This document shows, piece by piece, positions 1-7,643 of a stretch of DNA of 33,446 nucleotides. The DNA lies in assembly GCA_021831025.1 (NCBI GenBank), contig JAKBNN010000051.1:1-33446 (forward strand). Direction: 5' to 3'. Position 1 is the first letter of the stretch. Each line of letters opens with the position of its first letter. Both the position numbers and the translations under genes were made by a program. The notes below the pieces were generated by a model. It was not told the DNA's origin, did no database searches, and was given only the letters and a program-made list of their open reading frames with translations. This stretch comes from a bacterium (GTDB lineage: Bacteria; SZUA-79; Acidulodesulfobacterales; Acidulodesulfobacteraceae).

Positions 1-1
1 A

Positions 2-343
2 GCTATGCAAAGAGACCAAGAGTTTGGCCGGGTCGATGTTAACTTAGATAAATGTATGGGATGTTGGATGTGTGCCATGGTTTGCCCCTTTGGCGCAATT
101 ACCGCGGATTATGCAATGAAGGTGGCTAGGAAGTGCGATTTTTGCCTTGACAGGCTAAAAGACGGTAGAAATCCGGCATGCGTTGAAGCATGTCCCACTC
201 ATGCTCTTACCTTTGGGGAAACGGAAGAACTTTTTAAAACTCAAAGGATATTATCTGCGGAAAGAGTTGCCAGGGCTGTTACAATTAATGAAGAAAGAAA
301 AATAACGCCCATGGAAATGTTAAGAAATTTAGGAAATATTTAA
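2..343 (+). CDS. cooF: CooF-type 4Fe-4S ferredoxin, 5' truncated by window edge
   Basis: This is the C-terminal part of an iron-sulfur electron carrier that takes electrons from the CO dehydrogenase encoded directly downstream. The visible part has a CxxCxxCxxxCP-type cluster motif (CMGCWMCAMVCP), then a CDFC pair and CVEACP, as in CooF/HycB-like polyferredoxins. The first in-frame ATG is at position 5, but the reading frame is open to the window edge. The first visible residues (AMQRDQEFGRV) look like the middle of a CooF protein rather than a start, and CooF proteins are usually about 180-200 residues. The gene is therefore called 5' partial. It ends 16 bases before the cooS ATG, so the two are almost certainly co-transcribed. 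The family is secure; the identity as CooF rests on the linkage to cooS. Confidence 0.88.
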   Translation, partial: AMQRDQEFGRVDVNLDKCMGCWMCAMVCPFGAITADYAMKVARKCDFCLDRLKDGRNPACVEACPTHALTFGETEELFKTQRILSAERVARAVTINEERKITPMEMLRNLGNI

Positions 344-359
344 AACGGAGGTGGTTAAA

Positions 360-2261
360 ATGCCAATGAAGATATTTGATAAAGTTACGCAATCATTAAT
401 AGACAGGGCGAAGGAGCTTGGTATAGAGACCGGCATCGATAGGCTTGAGGACCAGCAGCCGCAGTGCGGTTTTGGGCAGCTTGGCTCATGCTGCAGAATG
501 TGTTACATGGGTCCGTGCAGGATAGACCCTTTTGGAAATGGCGCCGCAAAGGGCGTGTGCGGGGCAACCGCCGATACGATTGTATGCAGGAATCTTTTAA
601 GGGAGGAGGTCGGAGGTGCGGCGTCCCATGTGGGACACGCAAGACATGTGGTAATCGCTTTTCAAAAAATGCTGGAAGGGAAAGCCCCGGGCTACAAAAT
701 TACCGACAGGGCCAAATTATTGGAGGTTGCTTCGGGATTGGGGATTAAAACTAACGGGAAATCGGATACGGATGTGGCAAGGGAAGTAGCTTCCAAGGCG
801 ATGGACGATTTAAGCAGGCAAGATGGGGAACCTATGAACTGGCTTAAACTTAGAGCGCCTAAAAGGGAATTCGAGATGTGGAAAAATCAAGGGATTTTGA
901 TTTCTAACGCCCACAACGAAATTGAGGAGGCGATGCACAGGACATCCATGGGCAACGATGCCGATCCTATAAATTTACTCTTAGCCTGTTTAAAGATGGG
1001 TCTTGTGGACGGTTATGCGGGACTCCATATGGCGACGGATTTTCATGATATTTTATTTGGGACGCCTCAGATTAGCAAAATTGAGGCGAATATAGGCGTC
1101 CTCGAAAAAGACAAGGTGAATATCGCGATACACGGACATAATCCCGTGCTTTCCGAAAAGATACTCGAATGGACTAAAAAATTAGAAGAGGAGGCAAAAA
1201 AAAGGGGGTCGCTGGGTATAAATGTGGTCGGCGTCTGCTGTACCGGCAACGAACTTACTATGAGACACGGCGTTCCGATGGCTGCCCATAATCTTCAGAC
1301 GGAACTAGTTTTAATCACGGGAGCGGTTGATGCTATGGTTGTGGATATGCAGTGTATATGGCCGTCTTTGGCTATGATAGCGGAGTGTTTTCACACAAAG
1401 TTCATTACCACGGAATCTTTTGTAAAGATACCCGGCGCTATTCATGTGAATTTTGAGCCGGAGCATGCCGATGAAGAGGCTAAAAAAATCGTAATGATGG
1501 CAATAGACGCCTTTGAAGAAAGAAAAGGGGAAGAAGTAAATATACCAAAAGAGAAATCTGTTGGATTCGCAGGGCTTTCCGTAGAGGCGATAATAGACCT
1601 TCTTAAAAAAGTTGATTCGTCAGACCCCTTAAAACCCGTGATTGACAATATAACAAACGGAAATATTTACGGGGTTGTCGGTTTTGCAGGCTGCCCAAGC
1701 ATAAAACTCAGGGATACATCGATGACGGAGAAGATGACGAAAGAGCTTTTAAAAAATAATGTTCTGGTCGTTGCTACCGGATGTACGGGGCATATCCTTG
1801 CGCAGGCGGGATTAATGGATTCGTCCGCTACCGATAAGTATTGCGGAGAGGGGCGTAGGGCCGTCCTGCACGCCGTCGGGAAAGCGGCGGGTTTTGATGT
1901 GCCGCTGCCGCCGGTATGGAACATGGGTTCATGCGTAGATAATTCAAGAATTGCGACGCTGCTCGGCGCGTTGGCGGACAGGCTTGGCGTTAAAGTCAGC
2001 CAATTGCCTGCAGCGGGATCCGCCCCCGAACTTGTTCAGGAAAAGGCCGTTTCTATAGGGACATGGTTTCTTGCGCTTGGCCTTTTTGTGCATATTGCTC
2101 CAAGTCCAAGAATTTTAGGAAGTTCCGTTGCTACGGATGTGTTAACGAAAGAACTTGAAAATATTACCGGCGGCAAGGCTTATGTGGAACTTGATCCGGC
2201 GAAAGCCGCGGCTGGAATAATTTCGCATATTGCGCTAAAAAGAAAGGCTTTAGGGATTTAA
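360..2261 (+). CDS. cooS: Anaerobic Ni-CO dehydrogenase catalytic subunit (CooS)
   Basis: It oxidises CO with water to CO2, releasing two electrons and two protons, in the cytoplasm. The N-terminus carries the cysteines of the D and B clusters (C36, C44, C45, C48, C53, C67, in the motif GSCCRMCYMGPCR). The Ni-Fe-S C-cluster ligands all appear present: the His in IHGHNP, and cysteines in VCCTGNE (near 293), MQCIWP (332), GFAGCPS (445), ATGCTGH (475) and MGSCVDN (about 525). The length of 633 residues is normal for the monofunctional enzyme. I chose ATG 360 because GGAGG at 347-351 sits 8 bases upstream; a GTG at 351 would overlap that site. The gene lies between cooF and a flavoprotein. No CooC nickel-insertion ATPase is visible, though one could lie upstream of the window. 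There is no acetyl-CoA synthase partner here. Confidence 0.97.
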   Translation: MPMKIFDKVTQSLIDRAKELGIETGIDRLEDQQPQCGFGQLGSCCRMCYMGPCRIDPFGNGAAKGVCGATADTIVCRNLLREEVGGAASHVGHARHVVIAFQKMLEGKAPGYKITDRAKLLEVASGLGIKTNGKSDTDVAREVASKAMDDLSRQDGEPMNWLKLRAPKREFEMWKNQGILISNAHNEIEEAMHRTSMGNDADPINLLLACLKMGLVDGYAGLHMATDFHDILFGTPQISKIEANIGVLEKDKVNIAIHGHNPVLSEKILEWTKKLEEEAKKRGSLGINVVGVCCTGNELTMRHGVPMAAHNLQTELVLITGAVDAMVVDMQCIWPSLAMIAECFHTKFITTESFVKIPGAIHVNFEPEHADEEAKKIVMMAIDAFEERKGEEVNIPKEKSVGFAGLSVEAIIDLLKKVDSSDPLKPVIDNITNGNIYGVVGFAGCPSIKLRDTSMTEKMTKELLKNNVLVVATGCTGHILAQAGLMDSSATDKYCGEGRRAVLHAVGKAAGFDVPLPPVWNMGSCVDNSRIATLLGALADRLGVKVSQLPAAGSAPELVQEKAVSIGTWFLALGLFVHIAPSPRILGSSVATDVLTKELENITGGKAYVELDPAKAAAGIISHIALKRKALGI

Positions 2262-2280
2262 TGCATTGCGGAGATTTAAT

Positions 2281-3501
2281 ATGAATATAACAATTATAGG
2301 AAACGGTCCTGCCGCTATAAGCGCGTTAGAGACTATACGCGGAATAGATAAGAGCTGCGAAATCACGATCGTGTCTAAAGAAAAAGAAGCCGCTTACTCC
2401 CCTTGTTTCCTTGCAAACTATCTGAGCGGCGAAATTGGAAAAGATAAACTGTACTTGCGGGGGAAGCGCTTTTATGATGAACAAATGGTGAAAACAATAT
2501 TCGGCAATCCCGTTACGGAAATTATTTTTAAGGATCGCAGGCTAAAGTTAAAAAGCGGCAGGGAATTATGTTATGATTTTCTTCTTATTGCCGCCGGTTC
2601 AAATCCTATTATTCCGGAATTACCGAATATCGAGGGTAGCGGGGTTTTCTCTTTTAAAACTATATCCGATATTGATAACATAATGTCCTCCATTAAAAAT
2701 GTTAATGCGGCGGTTGTCATGGGTTCCGGTTTTATCGGTCTGGAAGCAGCCTGCGCGCTTGAAAAAAAGGGAATTAATGTTACGGTGATAGAAAAAGAGG
2801 ATAAAGTTTTACCCCGAATGTTGGATAACGAAATGGCAGAAATAGTAAGAAGCCATATGGAAAAAAACGGCGTAAGGATAATGACCGGGGCAGGGATAAA
2901 GTCGATAGAAAGAAAACGAGGGCAAATTAGCGGCGTGAAAGTAGATAAAGAGAGTATTTCTTGCGGGCTATTGGTTATAGCGACAGGAGTTAGACCTAAC
3001 CTTGAGATGATGAGGGGCGATTCTATTAGGACAAATTATGGAGTTATTGTCGATGACCGTATGAGAACCAGTTGCGCCGGTGTTTATGCCGTCGGTGATT
3101 TAGCAGAAATGGAGATTCAAGGGATAAGGAAAATTAATCCCATATGGTTTAATGCGGTAAAAGGAGGGGAAATAGCGGGATTTAATATTATGGGAATTAA
3201 GCGGAGATATGCCGTTCCTCTTATAGATATGAATACGGTAACCCTTTTTGGGATGCCGATTCTTTCCATCGGCATTCAAAGAGGTGTGAGGATGCTAAAG
3301 CGTATAGACGGGAAAGGAATTAAAAAAATCTATTTAGATGAAAATGGGCGCATAAACGGAGTGCAACTTATCGGAGATGTCGCCCGCGGCGGATTATATT
3401 TATCCATTATTAGCAGACATATTTCTTATATCGATAAAAGCGCTCGAAAAACCGGGATGCTGTTCGGCGGGGGAATTTTTAATAAAGGATACCCGCTTTA
3501 A
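2281..3501 (+). CDS. FAD-dependent NAD(P)H oxidoreductase of the CODH cluster
   Basis: This is a pyridine nucleotide-disulfide-type flavoprotein of 406 residues. It has an N-terminal FAD-binding GNGPAA motif (residues 7-12), a second Rossmann motif GSGFIGLEAA for NAD(P)H at about 147-156, and the C-terminal FAD motif VYAVGDLAE. A cysteine at residue 42 (YSPC) is in the position of the redox-active cysteine of NADH oxidase/CoA-disulfide reductase relatives. The gene starts 20 bases after cooS, with GGAG at 2269-2272 suiting ATG 2281; an upstream in-frame TTG at 2266 is less likely. Flavoproteins of this type linked to cooS and cooF are known, and are thought to pass electrons from the CODH ferredoxin to NAD(P)+. 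That role is inferred here from position. The alternative is a peroxide or O2-detoxifying NADH oxidase protecting the CODH. Confidence 0.88.
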   Translation: MNITIIGNGPAAISALETIRGIDKSCEITIVSKEKEAAYSPCFLANYLSGEIGKDKLYLRGKRFYDEQMVKTIFGNPVTEIIFKDRRLKLKSGRELCYDFLLIAAGSNPIIPELPNIEGSGVFSFKTISDIDNIMSSIKNVNAAVVMGSGFIGLEAACALEKKGINVTVIEKEDKVLPRMLDNEMAEIVRSHMEKNGVRIMTGAGIKSIERKRGQISGVKVDKESISCGLLVIATGVRPNLEMMRGDSIRTNYGVIVDDRMRTSCAGVYAVGDLAEMEIQGIRKINPIWFNAVKGGEIAGFNIMGIKRRYAVPLIDMNTVTLFGMPILSIGIQRGVRMLKRIDGKGIKKIYLDENGRINGVQLIGDVARGGLYLSIISRHISYIDKSARKTGMLFGGGIFNKGYPL

Positions 3502-3509
3502 AAATGCCC

Positions 3510-3687
3510 TCTTTACCCAAAATTGCCGATAGAAAATTCTAAGACTGGATTCCTGCTTCCTTCGGAATGACAATATGAGGTTTTAACGTTTCACCCAACG
3601 GGTGTCATTCCTGCGAAAGCAGGAATCCAGTGTCTTTAAGCTTTTGAGGTCAATTTATTAATTTCTATCGGCAAATTTGGGTCTTTA
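3510..3687. mobile_element. MITE-like element with 20-bp terminal inverted repeats and 6-bp target duplication
   Basis: The element spans 3516-3681 (166 bp). The left end CCCAAAATTGCCGATAGAAA (3516-3535) matches the reverse complement of the right end (3662-3681) at 19 of 20 bases. It is flanked by the direct repeat TCTTTA at 3510-3515 and 3682-3687, as expected for a transposition footprint. The interior holds a second inverted repeat (about 3542-3570 against 3603-3635) with the ACTGGATTCCTGC / GCAGGAATCCAGT core. There is no reading frame of useful length, so movement would need a transposase in trans. A related half-copy lies at 21777-21855. Confidence 0.8.
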
Positions 3688-3695
3688 AGAAACAT

Positions 3696-3724
3696 TTGAC
3701 GATTTGCTAATTAAGGTTTACAAT
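3696..3724 (+). promoter_or_regulatory. Sigma-70-type promoter of the cobalamin-riboswitch/permease unit
   Basis: A -35 box TTGACG (3696-3701) and a -10 box TACAAT (3719-3724) are separated by exactly 17 bases. Transcription would begin near 3731, just before the riboswitch. The -35 box starts only 14 bases after the end of the MITE-like element, so the insertion abuts the promoter without breaking it. Confidence 0.65.
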
Positions 3725-3737
3725 TTAAGCATATATT

Positions 3738-3896
3738 GTTTGCGTTCTAAAAAGTGCTAAGGGAATCATGCGAGATTCATGAGCTGTACCCGCAGCCGTA
3801 AGAGGATAAACGCTTTTAAAATCATAGCCACTGGATATCGATATTATAATCCGGGAAGGCTTAAAAGTTGCATTCCTCAAGCCGGAAGACCTACTT
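3738..3896 (+). promoter_or_regulatory. Cobalamin (B12) riboswitch
   Basis: The conserved cobalamin aptamer blocks appear in order: GTGCTAAGGGAATC (about 3754-3767), a block reading GAGCTGTACCCGCAGCCGTAAG (about 3780-3801), GCCACTGGATA (about 3827-3837), GGGAAGGC (about 3853-3860) and the B12 box GCCGGAAGACCTAC (3881-3894). It lies in the 5' leader of the metal permease at 3944. No strong U-tract terminator is seen between the aptamer and the gene. The ribosome-binding site GGGAGG at 3932-3937 lies 36 bases after the B12 box, so control at translation initiation is the likelier mechanism. Ends are approximate. Confidence 0.9.
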
Positions 3897-3943
3897 TTAG
3901 AATTTATTAAATTAAATTAATCGAATTTGGCGGGAGGTCCAAA

Positions 3944-4984
3944 ATGTTAAGCAATCTTTTAAGCGGCAATTCTTTAAAATCGAAAATTGTCTTGATGTAT
4001 TCCTTTCTCATGCTATTTATAATAGCATGCTGGGGAGTTCTTTTAGTATTATCTTATAATAATCCGGAATTTCTGGCTTTAGGTTCTCTTGCTTTTCTAT
4101 TGGGGTTAAAGCATGCCATGGATGCCGACCATATTGCCGCGATAGATAATGTTACTAGAAAATTTGTAAACGACGGTAAAAAACAGATAGGAACCGGGTT
4201 TTTCTTTTCAATGGGGCATTCGACCGTCGTTCTGGGGATGGCAGTAGGAGTCGTGCTTTCCGCTTCCTTTATGTCCAAAAATGTAAATTGGCTGGGGCAT
4301 ATAGGGGTGGTTATAGGCACCGGTATTTCTGCCACTTTTTTATATATTATCGCCATAATGAATATTGCGGTTTTAATAAGCATTGTAAGGGCTTATAACG
4401 ATATAACGGCAAAAAAGAAGCCCGATAAGGACATCGATAATGAAATGTCAAAGTTAGGGTTTATGAACAAGTATTTTAAAAGGTTTTATAACTCGATAAA
4501 ATCAAGTTATCAAATGTATCCAATAGGATTTTTATTCGGATTAGGTTTCGATACCGCTACCGAGATATTGCTTTTAGGCATAACAGTTTCGGCAGCTTTA
4601 AACGGTAAACCTATTTTAGTTGTGTTAATTTTACCTTTTCTATTTGCTTCCGGAATGATGTTTTTGGATTCGACCGATGGAGTGGTCATGCTTTTTGCTT
4701 ATAAATGGGCATTTGTAAGCCCTGTTGGGAAGATTCGCTATAACATCTCCATTACAAGTTTATCTATTTTTCTTGCCTTGATAATTGGAACAATCGAGTG
4801 GCTTCAGGTGGCGGCTTTAGAATTGGGCTATAAAAAAGGAGTTTGGGAAGCGGTTGCAAAATTAAGCTTTTCCGAAATTGGCGCAATTATTGCGATATTA
4901 TTTGTTATATTTTGGGGAGGCTTTATCTTTGCGCATAAGGTTATGGCTAAAGCAGGTTCATTGAGAGACGGTTACCCCGAATAA
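3944..4984 (+). CDS. NiCoT-family nickel/cobalt permease
   Basis: This is a secondary transporter in the inner membrane that imports Ni2+ or Co2+. The family signature KHAMDADHIAAIDN (from K56; metal-site residues H57, D60, D62, H63) is followed by FSMGHSTVV, LGFDTATEI and DSTDGVVM, matching the conserved HX4DH, GHS, LGFDTATE and D-DG blocks. About eight hydrophobic segments are visible in 346 residues. ATG 3944 has a strong GGGAGG site 6 bases upstream. The leader carries a cobalamin riboswitch, so expression should fall when B12 is plentiful, which argues that cobalt is the physiological substrate. Nickel remains possible because the CO dehydrogenase operon just upstream needs it. NiCoT members differ in metal preference and sequence alone does not settle it. 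Confidence 0.93.
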   Translation: MLSNLLSGNSLKSKIVLMYSFLMLFIIACWGVLLVLSYNNPEFLALGSLAFLLGLKHAMDADHIAAIDNVTRKFVNDGKKQIGTGFFFSMGHSTVVLGMAVGVVLSASFMSKNVNWLGHIGVVIGTGISATFLYIIAIMNIAVLISIVRAYNDITAKKKPDKDIDNEMSKLGFMNKYFKRFYNSIKSSYQMYPIGFLFGLGFDTATEILLLGITVSAALNGKPILVVLILPFLFASGMMFLDSTDGVVMLFAYKWAFVSPVGKIRYNISITSLSIFLALIIGTIEWLQVAALELGYKKGVWEAVAKLSFSEIGAIIAILFVIFWGGFIFAHKVMAKAGSLRDGYPE

Positions 4985-5028
4985 GGCATCGGTATTCGAC
5001 GATAAATTTTAGGTCTTTTTTAACTAAA

Positions 5029-5057
5029 TTGACGAATGGGCTATAAAATTATATCAT
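5029..5057 (+). promoter_or_regulatory. Putative sigma-70-type promoter for the DsrE-like gene
   Basis: TTGACG (5029-5034) and TATCAT (5052-5057) are separated by 17 bases in the 185-base gap before the DsrE-like gene. The predicted start near 5064 would give a leader of roughly 100 bases. Nothing else recognisable is seen in this gap. Confidence 0.45.
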
Positions 5058-5169
5058 AGAACAATGTAAAATATATTGTGTAATTTTCCAATCGTAAAAC
5101 AGGCATATAAACGCATGTCGTTTTATGTCCTATATAATATAAATATAATTTTAAAAAAGGAGATGATGA

Positions 5170-5499
5170 ATGAAATATGTTATTCAGGCAGCTAACGGGA
5201 CGATAATGCCCGGCCTTTTGATGAATGTTATGAAAAACCTTAGCGCGATAGAAGGAACGGAAGAAATAAATGTCGTAATCTTCGGCCCCGCCGTTGTTTC
5301 GCTTCTTCACAATACGCAGCTCAAGGAGCAATTGAGGGCGACGCTTACTAATAAAACCAATATTTATGTCTGCCGCAATGCTATGAATATGTTCGATTTA
5401 AAAGATGGGGATATTCCCGATTACGCAAAAATAGTTCCGGCAGGCGTGGAAAAAATTGCAAAGCTTACGAAAGAGGGGTGCGTTTATATAGCTCTTTAA
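5170..5499 (+). CDS. DsrE/DsrF-like family protein
   Basis: This is a small cytoplasmic protein of 109 residues with the DsrE-like alpha/beta fold pattern. It has an alternating strand-helix start (MKYVIQAANG), the central segment NVVIFGPAVVSLL, a cysteine after a strand (IYVCRNAMN), and the C-terminal VPAGVEKIAKL typical of the family. DsrE relatives bind or relay sulfur on a conserved cysteine, and the Cys in YVCRN is the candidate here. GGAG at 5159-5162 sits 7 bases before ATG 5170. The gene stands alone, with its own putative promoter and terminator, and no dsrF, dsrH or tusA partner is in the window. The exact function is unknown; a sulfur-transfer or redox accessory role is an inference from the family. 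Confidence 0.75.
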   Translation: MKYVIQAANGTIMPGLLMNVMKNLSAIEGTEEINVVIFGPAVVSLLHNTQLKEQLRATLTNKTNIYVCRNAMNMFDLKDGDIPDYAKIVPAGVEKIAKLTKEGCVYIAL

Positions 5500-5550
5500 T
5501 TTAACCGGCAAGGAAAATATTAAAAAGTACGAGTATTAAGAATATTGCTT

Positions 5551-5578
5551 AATTATATCGTTAAAATTATATCGTTAA
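5551..5578. repeat. Perfect 14-bp tandem direct repeat
   Basis: AATTATATCGTTAA occurs twice head to tail (5551-5564 and 5565-5578) between the DsrE-like gene and the terminator before hisS. A weak promoter-like pair, TTGCTT (5545-5550) and TATATC (5568-5573) with a 17-base spacer, overlaps it. Confidence 0.7.
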
Positions 5579-5604
5579 GAATAAATATTAAATGGTTTAT
5601 ACGC

Positions 5605-5637
5605 GGGTTGGCATATGTTTGCCAACCCTCTTTTTTT
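5605..5637 (+). terminator. Rho-independent terminator
   Basis: The stem GGGTTGGCA (5605-5613) pairs perfectly with TGCCAACCC (5620-5628) around a 6-base loop, and TCTTTTTTT (5629-5637) follows. It lies 106 bases after the DsrE-like gene and 38 bases before hisS. It ends the upstream unit and could also attenuate hisS if that gene is transcribed from upstream. Confidence 0.88.
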
Positions 5638-5674
5638 AAATTGAAAATTTATCTGGAAACCGGCGGATTTTAAA

Positions 5675-7018
5675 ATGAGCAATCTTGCGCAGCCCCCTAA
5701 GGGGACGAGGGATTTTTTGCCCGAAGAGATGATATTAAGAAGGAAGGTTATGGAAACTATAAGGGAGTGCTTTGTCCTTTACGGTTTCGTCGAGATAGAT
5801 TCTCCCGTCTTCGAATATTTCGAACTTCTTTCAAGGAAATGCGGCGAGGAAATAGAAAAGGAGATATACACTTTCGAGGATAAAGCCAAAAGAAAATTAG
5901 GCCTCAGGTTCGAATTTACCTCTCCGTTAGGAAGGTATTATGCGACAAACAGGGAAAAACTTACTAAACCGTTTAAAAGATATACAATCGGCAAAGTATA
6001 TAGATATGAAAACCCTCAGACCGGAAGATACAGGGAGTTTTATCAGGCGGATGCCGATATAATAGGCTCTTATTCCATGAATGTGGAGCTTGAACTATTG
6101 GACTTGGCGATATTTACGCTTACAAAATTAGAAATGGGCAGTTACGAAATTATTTTAAACAACAGAAAACTCCTTGACGGAATTGTTAATGCCGCCGGAA
6201 TCGGCGAAGGCAAAAAAGACGCGGCGCTCAGGGTGCTGGATAAAACCGCAAAAATCGGGGAAGGCGGAGTAATAAAAGAGTTTAAAGAAAACGGGATTAA
6301 CGAAGAAAATTACAGGTCTTTTATGGAATTTATCAAATTTGATAAAGGTTTAGCCGATATGGAAAAATTATCGATATTGAGCAAAAGACTCAATAAATCC
6401 GTTAAAGATGAGTTAGTTAAGAATCAAGCTATAGAAGGAGCCAAAGAGCTTTTATCTATATTAGAAAACGCAGACGCTGTCGGTTTAGACTTTATAAAAT
6501 ACGACCCTCTTTTAGTCAGGGGGCTGGGTTATTATACGGGTCCTATTTTTGAAATAAAATCTAAGGATTTAAGCATCGGAAGTTTTGCGGCCGGCGGAAG
6601 ATACGATAATTTGGTAGAGCTCTATGGCACCCGTCCGGAAGGCGCCTGCGGAATATCTTTCGGCGTAGAAAGAATTATAGATATTATAATGCAAAGAGAT
6701 GAAAAAGCTCTTCAATTCCTGCATTCGCCCGTTAAATTATATATCGTTTATTTAAGCGAAAATGAAAGGTTATATGCTTACAAAGCTACTAAAACCCTTC
6801 GTTTAAAGGGAATAAGCGTGGAGTTATCCGTTTCGGCTTCTCCAAATATTTCAAAAGAGATTAAATATGCGGATAAGAAAAAGATAGAATATGTGGCTAT
6901 AATAGGCGAAAAAGAGGCCGATGAAAAGAAATTAACCGTAAAAAATATAAAAACGAGAGAAGAAAAGCTTATAACCTTAGAAAAGTTGATTGAATTGTTA
7001 AACAATAATTATATATAA
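5675..7018 (+). CDS. hisS: Histidyl-tRNA synthetase, archaeal/eukaryal-like
   Basis: This class II synthetase charges tRNA-His. It starts with KGTRDFLPEE (9-18). Motif 2 is YRYENPQTGRYREFYQ (109-124), and the histidine-specific blocks are VRGLGYYTGPIFE (281-293) and AAGGRYDNLV (305-314). Motif 3 is GISFGVERI (326-334). The C-terminal 90 residues form an anticodon-binding domain. The segment RFEFTSPLGRYYATN (78-92) resembles the archaeal/eukaryal form more than the usual bacterial LRPEGT block. In the histidine block, Gly replaces the usual Asp (RGLDYYT becomes RGLGYYT, residue 285). The length of 447 is normal. ATG 5675 has only a weak ribosome site. The HAD gene follows after 13 bases. It is very unlikely to be HisZ, because motif 2 and the anticodon domain are intact. 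Confidence 0.93.
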   Translation: MSNLAQPPKGTRDFLPEEMILRRKVMETIRECFVLYGFVEIDSPVFEYFELLSRKCGEEIEKEIYTFEDKAKRKLGLRFEFTSPLGRYYATNREKLTKPFKRYTIGKVYRYENPQTGRYREFYQADADIIGSYSMNVELELLDLAIFTLTKLEMGSYEIILNNRKLLDGIVNAAGIGEGKKDAALRVLDKTAKIGEGGVIKEFKENGINEENYRSFMEFIKFDKGLADMEKLSILSKRLNKSVKDELVKNQAIEGAKELLSILENADAVGLDFIKYDPLLVRGLGYYTGPIFEIKSKDLSIGSFAAGGRYDNLVELYGTRPEGACGISFGVERIIDIIMQRDEKALQFLHSPVKLYIVYLSENERLYAYKATKTLRLKGISVELSVSASPNISKEIKYADKKKIEYVAIIGEKEADEKKLTVKNIKTREEKLITLEKLIELLNNNYI

Positions 7019-7031
7019 ATATCCTATCGAA

Positions 7032-7643
7032 ATGTCCGAATATATAAAAACGGTTTTTTTAGATATCGGCAGCGTATTGCTCACCAACGGCTGGGACAGA
7101 AAATCAAGAAAACTCGCCTCGGCTAAATTTAATTTAGATTGCGAAGATTTTGAAGCAAGGCATGAAGATTTATTTGCTCTGTATGAAGAAGGCAAAGTTT
7201 CTTTGGATTATTATCTTGATAAAACTCTATTTTACAAAGAGCGTCCTTTTTCCAAAAATGAATTTAAAGCTTTTATGTTTGACCAGTCCCAACCTTATCC
7301 GCAAATGATTGATTTATTTGCCGGACTTAAAGAAAAATATAAATTCAAATTGATTTCAATCAACAATGAGGGTCTCGAACTATCAATTTACAGGATAAAA
7401 AAATTTTCGCTCGATTCATTATTTGATTTTTTCATCACATCGTGTTTTGTCCACATAAGGAAACCCGATGAAAACATTTTTAAGCTTGCATTGAACTTAT
7501 CTTGTACAAAACCGGGCGAATCTATTTTTATAGACGATAGAAGTTTTAATGTGGAAACTGCCGCCAATCTTGGAATTAATGCTTTTAGACACGCAGATTA
7601 TGAATCTACAAAAGAAAAACTCTCCATGTTTGGATTTAGTTAA
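7032..7643 (+). CDS. HAD-superfamily hydrolase (HAD-IA, YihX-like)
   Basis: This is a 203-residue phosphatase-like protein. Motif I is FLDIGSVLLTN near residue 9; the nucleophile Asp is present, and the position usually held by the second Asp is Gly, as in many DLGGV/DLGNV members of the HAD-IA branch. Motif II is represented by ISINNE, motif III by the lysine in RKPDENIF, and motif IV by FIDDRSFNV. The helical cap lies between motifs I and II (about residues 20-90). It follows hisS after 13 bases and probably shares its transcript. Substrate is unknown; relatives hydrolyse small sugar phosphates or nucleotides. Confidence 0.82.
   Translation: MSEYIKTVFLDIGSVLLTNGWDRKSRKLASAKFNLDCEDFEARHEDLFALYEEGKVSLDYYLDKTLFYKERPFSKNEFKAFMFDQSQPYPQMIDLFAGLKEKYKFKLISINNEGLELSIYRIKKFSLDSLFDFFITSCFVHIRKPDENIFKLALNLSCTKPGESIFIDDRSFNVETAANLGINAFRHADYESTKEKLSMFGFS

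Noticed and set aside
385..642. Open frame on the minus strand inside cooS
   Set aside because: It lies wholly within the conserved CooS reading frame and has no recognisable motif or ribosome site.
3510..3687. Reading the 3516-3681 inverted repeat as a transcription terminator for the CO dehydrogenase operon
   Set aside because: The stem is very long, has an internal second inverted repeat and no U-tract, and carries a flanking direct repeat. A mobile-element origin explains it better, though it may also affect transcription.
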